Part shown: positions 8,566 to 15,910 of the stretch, in pieces
Layout of the letters: each line of letters begins with the position of its first letter
Position numbering within the stretch: position 1 is the first letter of the stretch
Assembly (NCBI GenBank): GCA_900758375.1
Contig: CAAERJ010000053.1
Location: forward strand, 1-38,055
DNA length: 38,055 nt
Direction of reading: 5' to 3'
Origin: an uncultured Collinsella sp.
GTDB taxonomy: Bacteria; Actinomycetota; Coriobacteriia; Coriobacteriales; Coriobacteriaceae
Notes under the pieces: model-generated
The model's input: only the letters and a program-made list of their open reading frames with translations
Database searches by the model: none
What the model was told of the DNA's origin: nothing
Made by a program: the position numbers and the translations under genes

Positions 8566-8601
8566 TGATCCATTGGGGACGGAGGAAAACGGATCATTTT
8601 T
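8566..8601. repeat. GGGGAC palindrome, TGATCC arms, copy 1
   Basis: TGATCC (8566-8571) pairs with GGATCA (8591-8596) around a 19-nt loop with TTGGGGACGGAGGAAAAC, then TTTTT. It is nearly identical to 14322-14352. Right after the regulator gene it may also act as a terminator. Confidence 0.7.
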
Positions 8602-8706
8602 GCCCGAGAAGCTGCTGAAGACTTTGTCCTGCTTAGGCTGCGGACATCGCCCATCGCGACGGCGCCACTATACTTTTGAGTATCTGAGCATTTTGAAAGG
8701 CAGGAT

Positions 8707-11202
8707 ATGACCGCAACCGCCAGTCGAACCACCAACCGCAGACCCGAGCTCTTGGCCCCCGCCGGAGGCCCCGAGCCCTTTGCCGCCGCACTCGCTGCCG
8801 GCGCCGATGCCATCTACTGTGGCATGGGCAGTTTCAACGCCCGCCGCAAGGCAACGAACTTTACCGACGAGGCCTTTGAGCAGGCCTGCCGTGCTGCACA
8901 CCTGGCCGGCTCGCGCGTCTACGTCACGGTCAACATCGTCATCAAGCAGTCCGAGATGGGCGATGCGCTGCAGCTCATCCATCGCTGCTCCACGCTGGGC
9001 GCCGATGCCTTCATTATCCAGGACTGGGGCTTGTTCTTTGAGGTCAAGCGCACCATGCCCGGCATCGAGACACATATCTCGACCCAGGCGAACATCCACG
9101 ATGACCGTGGGACCATCTGGTGCCGCGAGCAGGGCGCCGACCGCGTGACCCTCTCGCGCGAGCTCTCCATTGACGAGATCGCCGCCATCCACGACGCCGC
9201 GCCCGACGTTGACCTGGAGGTTTTTAGCCACGGCGCCATCTGCTTTTGTTACTCGGGCCTGTGCCTTCTCTCGAGCTTTGCCATGGCGGGCCGCTCGGCC
9301 AACCGCGGCATGTGCGCTCAGCCCTGTCGTCTGCCTTACGAGCTGATCGACGAGAACGGCCGCTCGCTCTCCCCTGCCGGTCGCGAGCGCGCGCTATGCC
9401 CGCGCGATACCAATACATCGCAGCTCGTTCGTCGTCTGTATGACGCCGGCGCCGCATCGCTCAAGCTCGAGGGCCGCATGAAGGCCCCCGATTACGTGTA
9501 TTCCATCGTCGACGTGTATCGTCATCAGATTGATGACATGCTGGCCGATGTTTCGACCTCTAAGGATGAAGAGGCCGCCCGCCAGCGCCAGCTCAAGCGC
9601 TGCTTTAACCGTGACTTTACGCACGCCTACCAAGACGGTACCTCGGGTGACGAGATGATGAGCTACGAACGCTCCAACAACCGCGGCCAGATCGTGGGCA
9701 CGGTGCTCGGCAGCCGCCTGGCCAACCGCGATGTGCGCGGGCTCAAGCCCGACGACCGCCGTCGCCGCGCCGCCATCGCCCGCATTGAGCTGTTTGAGCC
9801 CGTGGGCAAGGGCGACCTGCTGGAGCTTCGCCACGACGATGAGTTCGACCAGTTCCTGACCACCATTGCCGCCGATGATGCCGCCGCGGGCGACATCATC
9901 GAGTGTCGCGTGCCCCGCAGCATGCCCGAGGGCTGCCGTGTGCGCGTGATTCGCAGTCAGCGCGCCATTGACGCTGCCGGCGCCGCGCTCAAGCGCGATG
10001 TGCTGCGCCGCCGCGCCGTCGATGTGTCCGTCGTGGCGCGTCTGGGCGAACCGTTTACCGTGACGCTCACTTGCTGCGACGACCCCACACTCGCTGCTAC
10101 TGCAACCGGCTTTACCGTCGAGGCCGCCAAGACCCGCGCCGTCGAGGCGTCCGATCTGGTTGAGCATGTAGGCCGCATGGGCTCCTCTCCCTTTGAGGCC
10201 GCGAGCTTTGACGTGGCCCTCGACGAGGGCTGCGGCATGGGCTTCTCCGCCGTGCACAAGGTGCGCGCCGCCGCCTGCAAGGCGCTGGAAGAGGCCATTC
10301 TGGCGCCGTATGAGGAGCGAGCCCGCACGCTCGAGCTGCCGGCGATTGTCACCAGTGATTCCCGCCCCATGCCCGAGCATTACCGCGATGAGCCGCAAAT
10401 CTGCGCCACCGTCACCTCGCTCGAGGCCGCCGAGGCAGCGCGCGTGGAGGGTGCAACGCGCATCTACATGACCACCGACGCGCTCGATGCGGCCGAGCTC
10501 TCCCCCGCCGATGCGTTTGAGCAGGGCATCGTACCCGTGCTCGATGAGGTCTGCCGCGCCGTTGACCACGCACGCGTCGACCCGTGGATTGTAGCCGGTG
10601 CTACGGTCGCTATTGGCAACATCTCTGAGCTCGCCCTGGCCGCCCAAGTTGGTGCCACGGCCGAGATTCGATCCTGCCTGCCCGTGCACAACACGCCTTG
10701 CATGGAGGCACTCGCCGAGCGCGGGGCCGGGGCGTTTTGGCTCTCGCCCGAGATCACGCTCGACGAGATTATCTCGCTTGGCACCTCCGCGCCCGCAGCC
10801 CTGGGCATCACCGTTTTCGGCCGCCCGCGCGTTATGACGAGCGAGCACTGCATCCTGCAGGTTGCCAACGGTTGTATCCACGATTGCGCCAATTGCCGCC
10901 TGCGCGCCCGCAAGCTGTCGCTCAAGAATATCGATGGCAAGGTCATGCCAGTGCGCACCGACGTCCACGGCCGCTCGCGCCTGTACGATGCCTACCCCAT
11001 CGACCTCACGCCGCAGGTTCCGCAGCTGCTCGACGCCGGCGTGCGCCGTCTTATGGTTGACGGAACCCTGCTCGAGCCCGATGAGATTGGCCGCGCCGTC
11101 GCACGCGTCCGTCGCGCCATCGAGGCCGCGCAGGCCGGCCGTAAGCCCGCCGCCCGCCTGCGCGGCGCCACCTCGGGCTGTATGTTTGTGGGAATTAGCT
11201 AA
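8707..11202 (+). CDS. Peptidase U32 family protein with DUF3656 region (RlhA-like)
   Basis: This 831-residue protein carries the U32 signature at residues 171-189 (E171, SHGAICFCYSGLCLLS), with its cysteines, and the N-terminal ELLAPAGGPEPFAAAL. Despite the name, studied members such as RlhA and TrhP act in hydroxylation of rRNA or tRNA bases; the long form with a central DUF3656-like domain is RlhA-like (23S rRNA C2501). Late Cys residues in CILQVANGCIHDCANC suggest metal or Fe-S binding. The start is supported by AGG upstream of ATG 8707. An RluA-like pseudouridine synthase follows after 15 nt, which fits an RNA-modification operon. Confidence 0.85.
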   Translation: MTATASRTTNRRPELLAPAGGPEPFAAALAAGADAIYCGMGSFNARRKATNFTDEAFEQACRAAHLAGSRVYVTVNIVIKQSEMGDALQLIHRCSTLGADAFIIQDWGLFFEVKRTMPGIETHISTQANIHDDRGTIWCREQGADRVTLSRELSIDEIAAIHDAAPDVDLEVFSHGAICFCYSGLCLLSSFAMAGRSANRGMCAQPCRLPYELIDENGRSLSPAGRERALCPRDTNTSQLVRRLYDAGAASLKLEGRMKAPDYVYSIVDVYRHQIDDMLADVSTSKDEEAARQRQLKRCFNRDFTHAYQDGTSGDEMMSYERSNNRGQIVGTVLGSRLANRDVRGLKPDDRRRRAAIARIELFEPVGKGDLLELRHDDEFDQFLTTIAADDAAAGDIIECRVPRSMPEGCRVRVIRSQRAIDAAGAALKRDVLRRRAVDVSVVARLGEPFTVTLTCCDDPTLAATATGFTVEAAKTRAVEASDLVEHVGRMGSSPFEAASFDVALDEGCGMGFSAVHKVRAAACKALEEAILAPYEERARTLELPAIVTSDSRPMPEHYRDEPQICATVTSLEAAEAARVEGATRIYMTTDALDAAELSPADAFEQGIVPVLDEVCRAVDHARVDPWIVAGATVAIGNISELALAAQVGATAEIRSCLPVHNTPCMEALAERGAGAFWLSPEITLDEIISLGTSAPAALGITVFGRPRVMTSEHCILQVANGCIHDCANCRLRARKLSLKNIDGKVMPVRTDVHGRSRLYDAYPIDLTPQVPQLLDAGVRRLMVDGTLLEPDEIGRAVARVRRAIEAAQAGRKPAARLRGATSGCMFVGIS

Positions 11203-11217
11203 CCGAAAGGCTTACAC

Positions 11218-11877
11218 GTGAACGAAGAACCCCAAGTCCTCTACTGCGACGCCTGGCTCATGGCCATCGATAAGCCCGCCGGCATGATCGTCCACGGCGA
11301 CGGCACCGGTGAGCGCACACTTACCGACTACGCCAGCGACCTGCTGCTGGCGATGGGCGACGGCTTTGCCGCGACTGACATGCAGCCGCTCAACCGCCTG
11401 GACCGCAACACCACCGGCGTGGTGCTGTTTTCGCTCGACAAACAGACGCAGCCTGCTTTTGATCAGATGGTGAACGACCACGCCTTCGAAAAGCACTATC
11501 TGGCGCTCGCCGAGGGCAAGATCGACTGGAACGAAAAGCTCATCGACAAGCCCATCGCCCGCGATCGCCACGATAGCCGCAAGATGCGCGTTGGCGCCAG
11601 CGGCAAGCCGTCGCAGACGCGTGTGAAGGTGCTCAAGCGCCTTAAGAGCCGCCGAGGCCTACCCACGCGTTCGTATATCGATGTCGAGCTGCTCACCGGC
11701 CGCAAGCATCAGATCCGTGTGCACCTGGCCAGCGAGCATCATCCCCTGGTTGGCGACGACCTGTACGGCACGCCGCGCCCCTGCGGCCTGATGCTCCACG
11801 CCCACAGCGTGTCCTTTACGCATCCCGTTACCGGCGAGCACATCCACATCGAAGCCCCCTGCCCCTGGGAGCCCTAA
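11218..11877 (+). CDS. RluA-family pseudouridine synthase
   Basis: The 219-residue protein converts uridine to pseudouridine in rRNA or tRNA. The catalytic motif is LNRLDRNTTG with Asp62, and the later GRKHQIRVHLAS block is the second family signature. There is no S4 RNA-binding domain, so this is a short RluA/TruC-like form. The start is GTG 11218, with GAAAGG 7 nt upstream. It is 15 nt after the U32 gene and probably in the same operon. The exact RNA target cannot be told. Confidence 0.88.
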   Translation: MNEEPQVLYCDAWLMAIDKPAGMIVHGDGTGERTLTDYASDLLLAMGDGFAATDMQPLNRLDRNTTGVVLFSLDKQTQPAFDQMVNDHAFEKHYLALAEGKIDWNEKLIDKPIARDRHDSRKMRVGASGKPSQTRVKVLKRLKSRRGLPTRSYIDVELLTGRKHQIRVHLASEHHPLVGDDLYGTPRPCGLMLHAHSVSFTHPVTGEHIHIEAPCPWEP

Positions 11878-11915
11878 ACCACCACAATGGGGACAGGCAC
11901 CTTTGTGGTGGTTTT
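11877..11915. repeat. GGGGAC palindrome, CCACCAC arms, copy 1
   Basis: AACCACCACAA (11877-11887) pairs perfectly with TTGTGGTGGTT (11903-11913) around TGGGGACAGGCACCT, then TTT. It starts at the stop codon of the pseudouridine synthase gene, so it probably also terminates that transcript. A second copy is at 12247-12285. Confidence 0.8.
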
Positions 11916-11946
11916 GCCGCAATGGCTCAGCCGCGGTCCCAAAACG

Positions 11947-12162
11947 TCTCGATCTGTAACAGTTAGAACCCGTTTTCCGGTCTATCTGTTACAGATCGAG
12001 ACATTCGAATCCCCCTCAAGGGAAAATCTCAATCTATAACAGTAACTCGGCAAAATCGGTCCCAGATGTTACAGATTGAGAAAAAGGAATGGCGCGGTTC
12101 AGAAGCATCTCAATCTGTAACACCTAGCCCACTTTTAACGGTCCAGTTGTTACAGACTTAGA
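11947..12162. repeat. Array of six 15-nt repeats in alternating orientation (three 55-nt hairpins)
   Basis: The consensus TCTCRATCTGTAACA occurs at 11947, 12027 and 12108 on plus and, reversed, at 11987, 12067 and 12148. Starts are 40, 40, 40, 41 and 40 nt apart. Spacers are 25 nt except one of 26. Each plus/minus pair forms a 15-bp hairpin with a 25-nt loop; the first pair is perfect and extends to 16 bp. Loops differ, but each has a T4 or A4 centre and a CGGTC-like right side. No coding potential is seen. This and its flanking palindromes account for most of the 430-nt gap 11878-12307. Confidence 0.9.
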
Positions 12163-12179
12163 CAAACCGGCAGACAACG

Positions 12180-12214
12180 AAAGCTGCAACGCCCGTGATG
12201 GACGTTGCCGCTTT
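12180..12214. terminator. Hairpin terminator between the repeat array and the DeoR-type gene
   Basis: AAAGC (12180-12184) and GCAACG (12186-12191) pair with CGTTGC (12203-12208) and GCTTT (12210-12214). A T-rich tail follows on plus. It could stop read-through from either side. Confidence 0.5.
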
Positions 12215-12246
12215 TCTATTGAGAGAACTACTCGGTTTTCGTTACT

Positions 12247-12285
12247 AACCACCACAATGGGGACAGGCACCTTCGTGGTGGTTTT
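12247..12285. repeat. GGGGAC palindrome, CCACCAC arms, copy 2
   Basis: AACCACCAC (12247-12255) pairs with GTGGTGGTT (12275-12283) around a loop with GGGGACAGGCACC. It is almost identical to the copy at 11877-11915, so the two bracket the 15-nt repeat array. Confidence 0.8.
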
Positions 12286-12307
12286 GGCCTTAGCCTGCCC
12301 CTGCTTG

Positions 12308-13054
12308 CTAGACCGTGATGACGTTGTCCATTGCCCGGTACTTGGCGGGAACCTCGCCTGCGGTAATAATCGTTGCGTCGCGGAAGTCCGCGAACTTGAC
12401 GGGCGCCACCATGCCAAATTTGCTGGCGTCCGAGATTACGAAGCGTTTGGCCGTATGGCGCATCGAGGTACGCTTTACTTGCGCTTCCTCGATATCGGGC
12501 GCCGTAAAGCCCTGCTCGGCGGCAATGCCGTTAGAGCCCCAAAAGCCACAGTTGAAGTTGTAGCGGTCTAGGGTTGCCAGGGCATCGGGGCCAACGAGTG
12601 CCTCGGTCTCGGGCTTGAGTTCGCCGCCCAACACCACGGTGCGCATGCCGCGCAAAGCGAGGTGCTGAGCATGGAGCACGGAATCGGTCACATAGGTGAC
12701 ATCTTCAAGGTGTGGAAGATGCTCGATGAGCTTGAGCGTCGTCGAACCCGAATCGATGTATACAAAGCTCTCGGGCTCCACAAGCGCCGCCGCACGGGCG
12801 CAGATACGCTCCTTGTCGTCGTTATGGAGATCACTGCGCTCATTGAGCGTTAGGTCGCGCGTTACGTGCGCGCGCTCAAGACTCGTCGCCCCACCGTGGA
12901 CCTTGGCGATGCGGTGCGCTCGGTCGAGCGTCTGCAGGTCGCGCCGAATGGTAGACGCCGTCACGCCCAGGGCCTCGGCAAGCTCCGGCACGGTAACCGA
13001 GCCGGCCTGCTGCACCATCGACACGATTGCGTTGAGTCTATCTTCCGCAAGCAT
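12308..13054 (-). CDS. DeoR-family transcriptional regulator
   Basis: The 248-residue protein has an N-terminal DeoR winged helix (VTVPELAEALGVTASTIRRD, about residues 20-39, then KVHGGATSLE) and a C-terminal sugar-phosphate sensor domain with YIDSGSTTLKLIEHL. Such proteins repress sugar or polyol genes and release DNA on binding a phosphorylated sugar. Its start is 3 nt beyond the stop of the oxidoreductase gene, so the two form one operon, and it may control that operon through the phased sites at 14196-14307. The effector is unknown. Confidence 0.88.
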   Translation of the reverse strand: MLAEDRLNAIVSMVQQAGSVTVPELAEALGVTASTIRRDLQTLDRAHRIAKVHGGATSLERAHVTRDLTLNERSDLHNDDKERICARAAALVEPESFVYIDSGSTTLKLIEHLPHLEDVTYVTDSVLHAQHLALRGMRTVVLGGELKPETEALVGPDALATLDRYNFNCGFWGSNGIAAEQGFTAPDIEEAQVKRTSMRHTAKRFVISDASKFGMVAPVKFADFRDATIITAGEVPAKYRAMDNVITV

Positions 13055-13057
13055 CGC

Positions 13058-14137
13058 TTACTCCTCCTCGGGGTACACGACTCCCCAGTCGGTGCGAAGC
13101 TTGGTCATAAGCTCCATAACATCAGAAGCATAATCCAGCAGCTCGCGCTTGGAGTCGTCGCCGGCAACGGCCTTCTCAAGATCGGCCATCTCATAGCAAA
13201 GGGCGTAAGCCTCGGTGCCGGCGTGGACCTCCTCGCGGTGGCCGTCCGCAGTCCACACGATGGTCGCGTGATCGGCGCGCGGATACTCGTTGACCTCGAT
13301 ATAGCACTTGTCAAAGCTGATGACCGAGCGCTTGGGCTGCTTGGAGTGAAGCGTAAGACTCACGACGCCCAGCTGTTGCTCGGCATTACGGCAGACGATG
13401 CCGCCCGCAACGTCGACACCGGTCTCACAGGTGTTGCCCAGCGAAACGACCTCAGCGGGCTGGCTTGCCATAAACAGGCGCATAACGGAAAGCGCATAGA
13501 CGCCGATGTCGAGCATAGCGCCGCCGGCGAGGTTGCGGTTATAGAAGCGGTTGGTCAGATCGCCGTACTCCTTATAGCTGCCAAAGTTGAGTTGGGCGAG
13601 GTTCATGCAGCCAAACTCGCCGGCATCCATGCGGCGGCGCAGCTCTTGATACAGGGGCATGTGGAGCACCGTAGTGGCGTCCATGAGGACCACGTTATGC
13701 TCGTCGGCAATGGCACGGGCCTCGTCGAGCTCGGCGGAGTTGAGGGTGATGGCCTTCTCACAGAGCACGTGTTTGCCAGCTGCCAGAGCGGCGCGAAGAT
13801 AGGTGATATGCGTGTTATGCGGGGTGGTGATATAGACTGCATCAATGTTCGGATCGGCATAGAGGTCCTCGACCGTGTCATAGACCTTCTCGATGCCATA
13901 CTGCTCGGCAAAAGCTTGAGCCTTGGATAGCGTGCGGTTTGCGACGCCCGCAAGCTTGCGACCGGCAAGAGCGAGAGACCGGGCCATCTGGTTGGCGATA
14001 ACGCCGCATCCGATCACAGCCCAACGAAGCTCGGGAGCCGTAAAGATATCATCGGGGAACGGCTTGTCCTGGACCGAAGCGAACGCTGCCTTTGCGGCTG
14101 CCGCAGCGTCGAGTGGAGCCTGCTTGGAATCTGCCAT
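13058..14137 (-). CDS. Gfo/Idh/MocA-family NAD(P)-dependent oxidoreductase
   Basis: The 359-residue protein has a Rossmann N-terminus (WAVIGCGVIANQMARSL, G43-x-G45), the family CEKAITLNS segment standing for the usual EKP, and a GGAMLDIGVYAL motif in the substrate domain. Family members oxidise or reduce sugars, inositols or sugar derivatives. The start ATG 14135-14137 has AGGAGG 5 nt upstream. It leads an operon with the DeoR-type regulator. The first 35 residues before the Rossmann strand are Ala-rich and longer than usual. The substrate is unknown. Confidence 0.85.
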   Translation of the reverse strand: MADSKQAPLDAAAAAKAAFASVQDKPFPDDIFTAPELRWAVIGCGVIANQMARSLALAGRKLAGVANRTLSKAQAFAEQYGIEKVYDTVEDLYADPNIDAVYITTPHNTHITYLRAALAAGKHVLCEKAITLNSAELDEARAIADEHNVVLMDATTVLHMPLYQELRRRMDAGEFGCMNLAQLNFGSYKEYGDLTNRFYNRNLAGGAMLDIGVYALSVMRLFMASQPAEVVSLGNTCETGVDVAGGIVCRNAEQQLGVVSLTLHSKQPKRSVISFDKCYIEVNEYPRADHATIVWTADGHREEVHAGTEAYALCYEMADLEKAVAGDDSKRELLDYASDVMELMTKLRTDWGVVYPEEE

Positions 14138-14195
14138 ATATGCCTCCTGCATCGTGAAAAGCCTTTCATTTCTGACAGCTCTATATTCGCAAAAA

Positions 14196-14307
14196 TGCGC
14201 GTGTATGTGCGTGCTTCTGCGTGTATTACCGCCAGATGAACAAAATTCAGTAGCAGACAGCGCATCCACACGCATACTCACGCAATTCTACGTACGCAAA
14301 AACGCAC
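14196..14307. promoter_or_regulatory. Phased TGCGTG/CACGCA array upstream of the oxidoreductase operon
   Basis: TGCGTG occurs at 14208 and 14218 (variant TGCGCG at 14196), and its complement CACGCA at 14269 and 14279. Variants TACGCA (14293) and ACGCAC (14302) follow. Within each arm the exact copies are 10 bp apart, so they face one side of the helix, and the two arms are inverted about a centre near 14246. Multi-repeat sites of this kind fit a DeoR-type repressor forming a loop, which is inference. Confidence 0.5.
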
Positions 14308-14321
14308 AAGTGCGCACCACC

Positions 14322-14352
14322 TGATCCCTTGGGGACGGAGGAAAACGGATCA
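14322..14352. repeat. GGGGAC palindrome, TGATCC arms, copy 2
   Basis: TGATCC (14322-14327) pairs with GGATCA (14347-14352), and the 19-nt loop differs from the copy at 8566 by one base. It directly adjoins the transposase-like fragment at 14355-14486. Confidence 0.8.
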
Positions 14353-14354
14353 TT

Positions 14355-14486
14355 AGAAGCTTCGCGCAAGCCAGCAGTTGCCCTTTTAACCGTTGCCTCA
14401 CCGAGTCCGCAACAACACACAAGCTGACCGACTGTCACGCCAGCCTTTCGTGCGCGCAACCACTCATTTAAGTCTGTCCCCAATGA
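14355..14486 (-). pseudogene. Possible C-terminal fragment of a REP-associated (Y1-type) transposase
   Basis: An open minus-strand frame encodes LRARKAGVTVGQLVCCCGLG followed by EATVKRATAGL. This resembles the short HTH found at the C-terminus of REP-associated tyrosine transposases. No HUH or catalytic Tyr domain is present, and the frame then runs into the palindrome at 14322. GGGGAC palindromes lie on both sides, as expected for such genes. The match is by pattern only. Confidence 0.35.
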
Positions 14487-14541
14487 CTGCCAAACAACGG
14501 CCACTCATTTAAGCCTGTCCCCAATGAGTACCCAATGAGTG
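14461..14541. repeat. GGGGAC palindromes with ACTCATT arms
   Basis: CACTCATTTAAG, then a CTGTCCCCAATGA block, occurs twice (from 14461 and from 14502). In the second copy ACTCATT (14503-14509) pairs with AATGAGT (14523-14529); a further AATGAGT is at 14534-14540. On the minus strand the loop reads GGGGACAG, as in the other palindromes. Confidence 0.7.
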
Positions 14542-14545
14542 GGGA

Positions 14546-14584
14546 TAGAAAAAGGCCCGGGTGCCGTGGGGCATCCGGGCCTTT
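14546..14584 (-). terminator. Strong intrinsic terminator of the ribosomal operon after rplX
   Basis: Bases 14570-14584 pair with 14551-14565 in a 15-bp GC-rich stem (one G-T) with a 4-nt loop, followed on the minus strand by TTTTTCTA. It lies 27 nt past the rplX stop, so the operon ends after L24 instead of continuing to rplE. Confidence 0.9.
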
Positions 14585-14611
14585 ACTAGCAACTTAGGTG
14601 TTGCGGGCAGT

Positions 14612-14917
14612 TTAGAACTTGTGGCCGCACTTCTTGCAGACGCGCAGCTTGTTCTTGCCGTCCTTCTCGTGACCGACGCGGGTAACCTTACCGCACTCGG
14701 GGCAAACGAGATTGACGTTGGAGGCGTCGATGGGAGCCTCCTGCGAAACGATGCCGCCCTGCTGGTTGGCAGCGTTGGGCTTGACGGCCTTCTTGACGAC
14801 CGAAACGCCCTCGACAACGACCTTGTTCTCGGCGGGGAGAGCACGCAGGACAACGCCCTGCTTGCCGCGATCCTTACCAGAGAGAACCTGGACCTTATCG
14901 CCCTTCTTGATATACAT
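14612..14917 (-). CDS. rplX: 50S ribosomal protein L24
   Basis: 101 residues, starting MYIKKGDKVQVLSGKDRGKQG, the KOW-type motif with which L24 binds 23S rRNA early in assembly of the large subunit. A CPECGKVTRVGH and CKKCGHKF pair gives four cysteines, a zinc-ribbon-like C-terminus found in many bacterial L24 proteins. It is 13 nt after rplN. It is the last gene before a strong terminator; the usual next gene, rplE, is absent. Confidence 0.97.
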   Translation of the reverse strand: MYIKKGDKVQVLSGKDRGKQGVVLRALPAENKVVVEGVSVVKKAVKPNAANQQGGIVSQEAPIDASNVNLVCPECGKVTRVGHEKDGKNKLRVCKKCGHKF

Positions 14918-14930
14918 ATATCTCCCCTAA

Positions 14931-15299
14931 CTACAGGGTCTCGGGAGCGAGCGAGACGATCTTCATGTACTTCTTGTCACGAAGCTCGCGAGCGACGGGC
15001 CCGAAGATACGGGTGCCGACGGGCGAACCATCGTTGTTGATGACAACGCAGGCGTTCTCATCAAAGCGAATGTAGGAGCCATCCTTGCGGCGGATCTCCT
15101 TAACGGTGCGAACGACGACGCAACGGACAACGTCCTTCTTCTTGACGTTGGCGCCAGGGGTAGCCTCCTGGACAGCACCGATGAACACATCGCCGATGCC
15201 TGCATAACGACGCTTGGAACCGCCAAGCACCTTGATGCAGCGAATCTTGCGAGCGCCGGAGTTGTCGGCGACGTTCAGCATGGTTTGCATCTGAATCAT
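14931..15299 (-). CDS. rplN: 50S ribosomal protein L14
   Basis: 122 residues, normal length; NVADNSGARKIRCIKVLGG is the family signature. L14 sits at the subunit interface of the 50S. It follows rpsQ after an unusually long 118-nt gap that holds a branched RNA structure (15325-15390). Confidence 0.98.
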   Translation of the reverse strand: MIQMQTMLNVADNSGARKIRCIKVLGGSKRRYAGIGDVFIGAVQEATPGANVKKKDVVRCVVVRTVKEIRRKDGSYIRFDENACVVINNDGSPVGTRIFGPVARELRDKKYMKIVSLAPETL

Positions 15300-15324
15300 G
15301 GTAGATGTTCCTCCGAACTAAGAA

Positions 15325-15390
15325 CCGAAGAGAGGTGCGCAGCCTTTATACGGCCCGTGGTATGCAAGCCAGGCATACGCACATCTTCGG
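15325..15390 (-). ncRNA. Candidate structured element between rpsQ and rplN
   Basis: On the minus-strand transcript CCGAAGA (15384-15390) pairs with TCTTCGG (15325-15331) and GTGCG (15378-15382) with CGCAC (15335-15339). A hairpin TATGC/GCATA (15373-15377 with 15361-15365, 7-nt loop) and a small GCC/GGC hairpin (15342-15344 with 15352-15354) lie inside, giving a branched fold. It fills a 118-nt gap where these genes are usually almost adjacent. It could be a ribosomal-protein binding site, processing site or insertion. Confidence 0.5.
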
Positions 15391-15417
15391 AAACGTACAA
15401 GTCGTAAGAGCGACTGC

Positions 15418-15678
15418 TTATTTAGCGCGCTCGACGACCTCGATGAGGCGCCAACGCTTCATCTTGGACATAGGACGGGTCTCCATAACGCGGACGGTGT
15501 CGCCCACGCCAGCCGTGCACTCCTCGTCGTGAGCGTGCAGCTTCTTGGAGCTGGTCATCATCTTGCCGTACTTGGGGTGACGCTTGCGCTCGGTGATGGT
15601 GACAACAATGGTCTTGGCACCGGAGACGGAGGTAACGACACCCGTACGGACCTTACGCGAGTTACGCGAATCAGTCAT
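15418..15678 (-). CDS. rpsQ: 30S ribosomal protein S17
   Basis: 86 residues. RKVRTGVVTSVSGAKTIVV is the S17 OB-fold start, and HDEECTAGVGDTVRVMETRP the conserved block. It binds 16S rRNA early in 30S assembly. It is 16 nt after rpmC. Confidence 0.97.
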   Translation of the reverse strand: MTDSRNSRKVRTGVVTSVSGAKTIVVTITERKRHPKYGKMMTSSKKLHAHDEECTAGVGDTVRVMETRPMSKMKRWRLIEVVERAK

Positions 15679-15694
15679 GTTCTCTCCTTAGGTC

Positions 15695-15910
15695 CTACTC
15701 GGCGACAGCGGACTTCTCCGCTGCGATCTCACGGGCGCGCTGCTCCGTGAGGACGCGAGCGATGTCCTTCTTCACGGTGTTGACGCGAGCGGTGTTGTCC
15801 AGCTGGCTGGTGGCCATCTGGAAACGAAGGTTAAAGAGCTCGGCGCGCATTTCCTTCAGCTTCTCAACGAGCTGAGCGTCCGAGAGCTCACGAATCTCTG
15901 CGGGCTTCAT
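15695..15910 (-). CDS. rpmC: 50S ribosomal protein L29
   Basis: 71 residues forming the typical two-helix hairpin: IRELSDAQLVEKLKEMRAEL, then LRFQMATSQLDNTARV. L29 lies by the polypeptide exit tunnel. Its ATG overlaps the rplP stop in TAATG, which implies translational coupling. Confidence 0.97.
   Translation of the reverse strand: MKPAEIRELSDAQLVEKLKEMRAELFNLRFQMATSQLDNTARVNTVKKDIARVLTEQRAREIAAEKSAVAE

Noticed and set aside
11947..12162. Reading the repeat array as a CRISPR
   Set aside because: Repeats are only 15 nt, alternate in orientation, and there are no cas genes in the window.
14247..14504. The whole 85-codon minus-strand frame as a real gene
   Set aside because: Its C-terminal third is translated from the palindrome at 14322-14352 and the operator array; only the HTH-like part is kept as a possible remnant.
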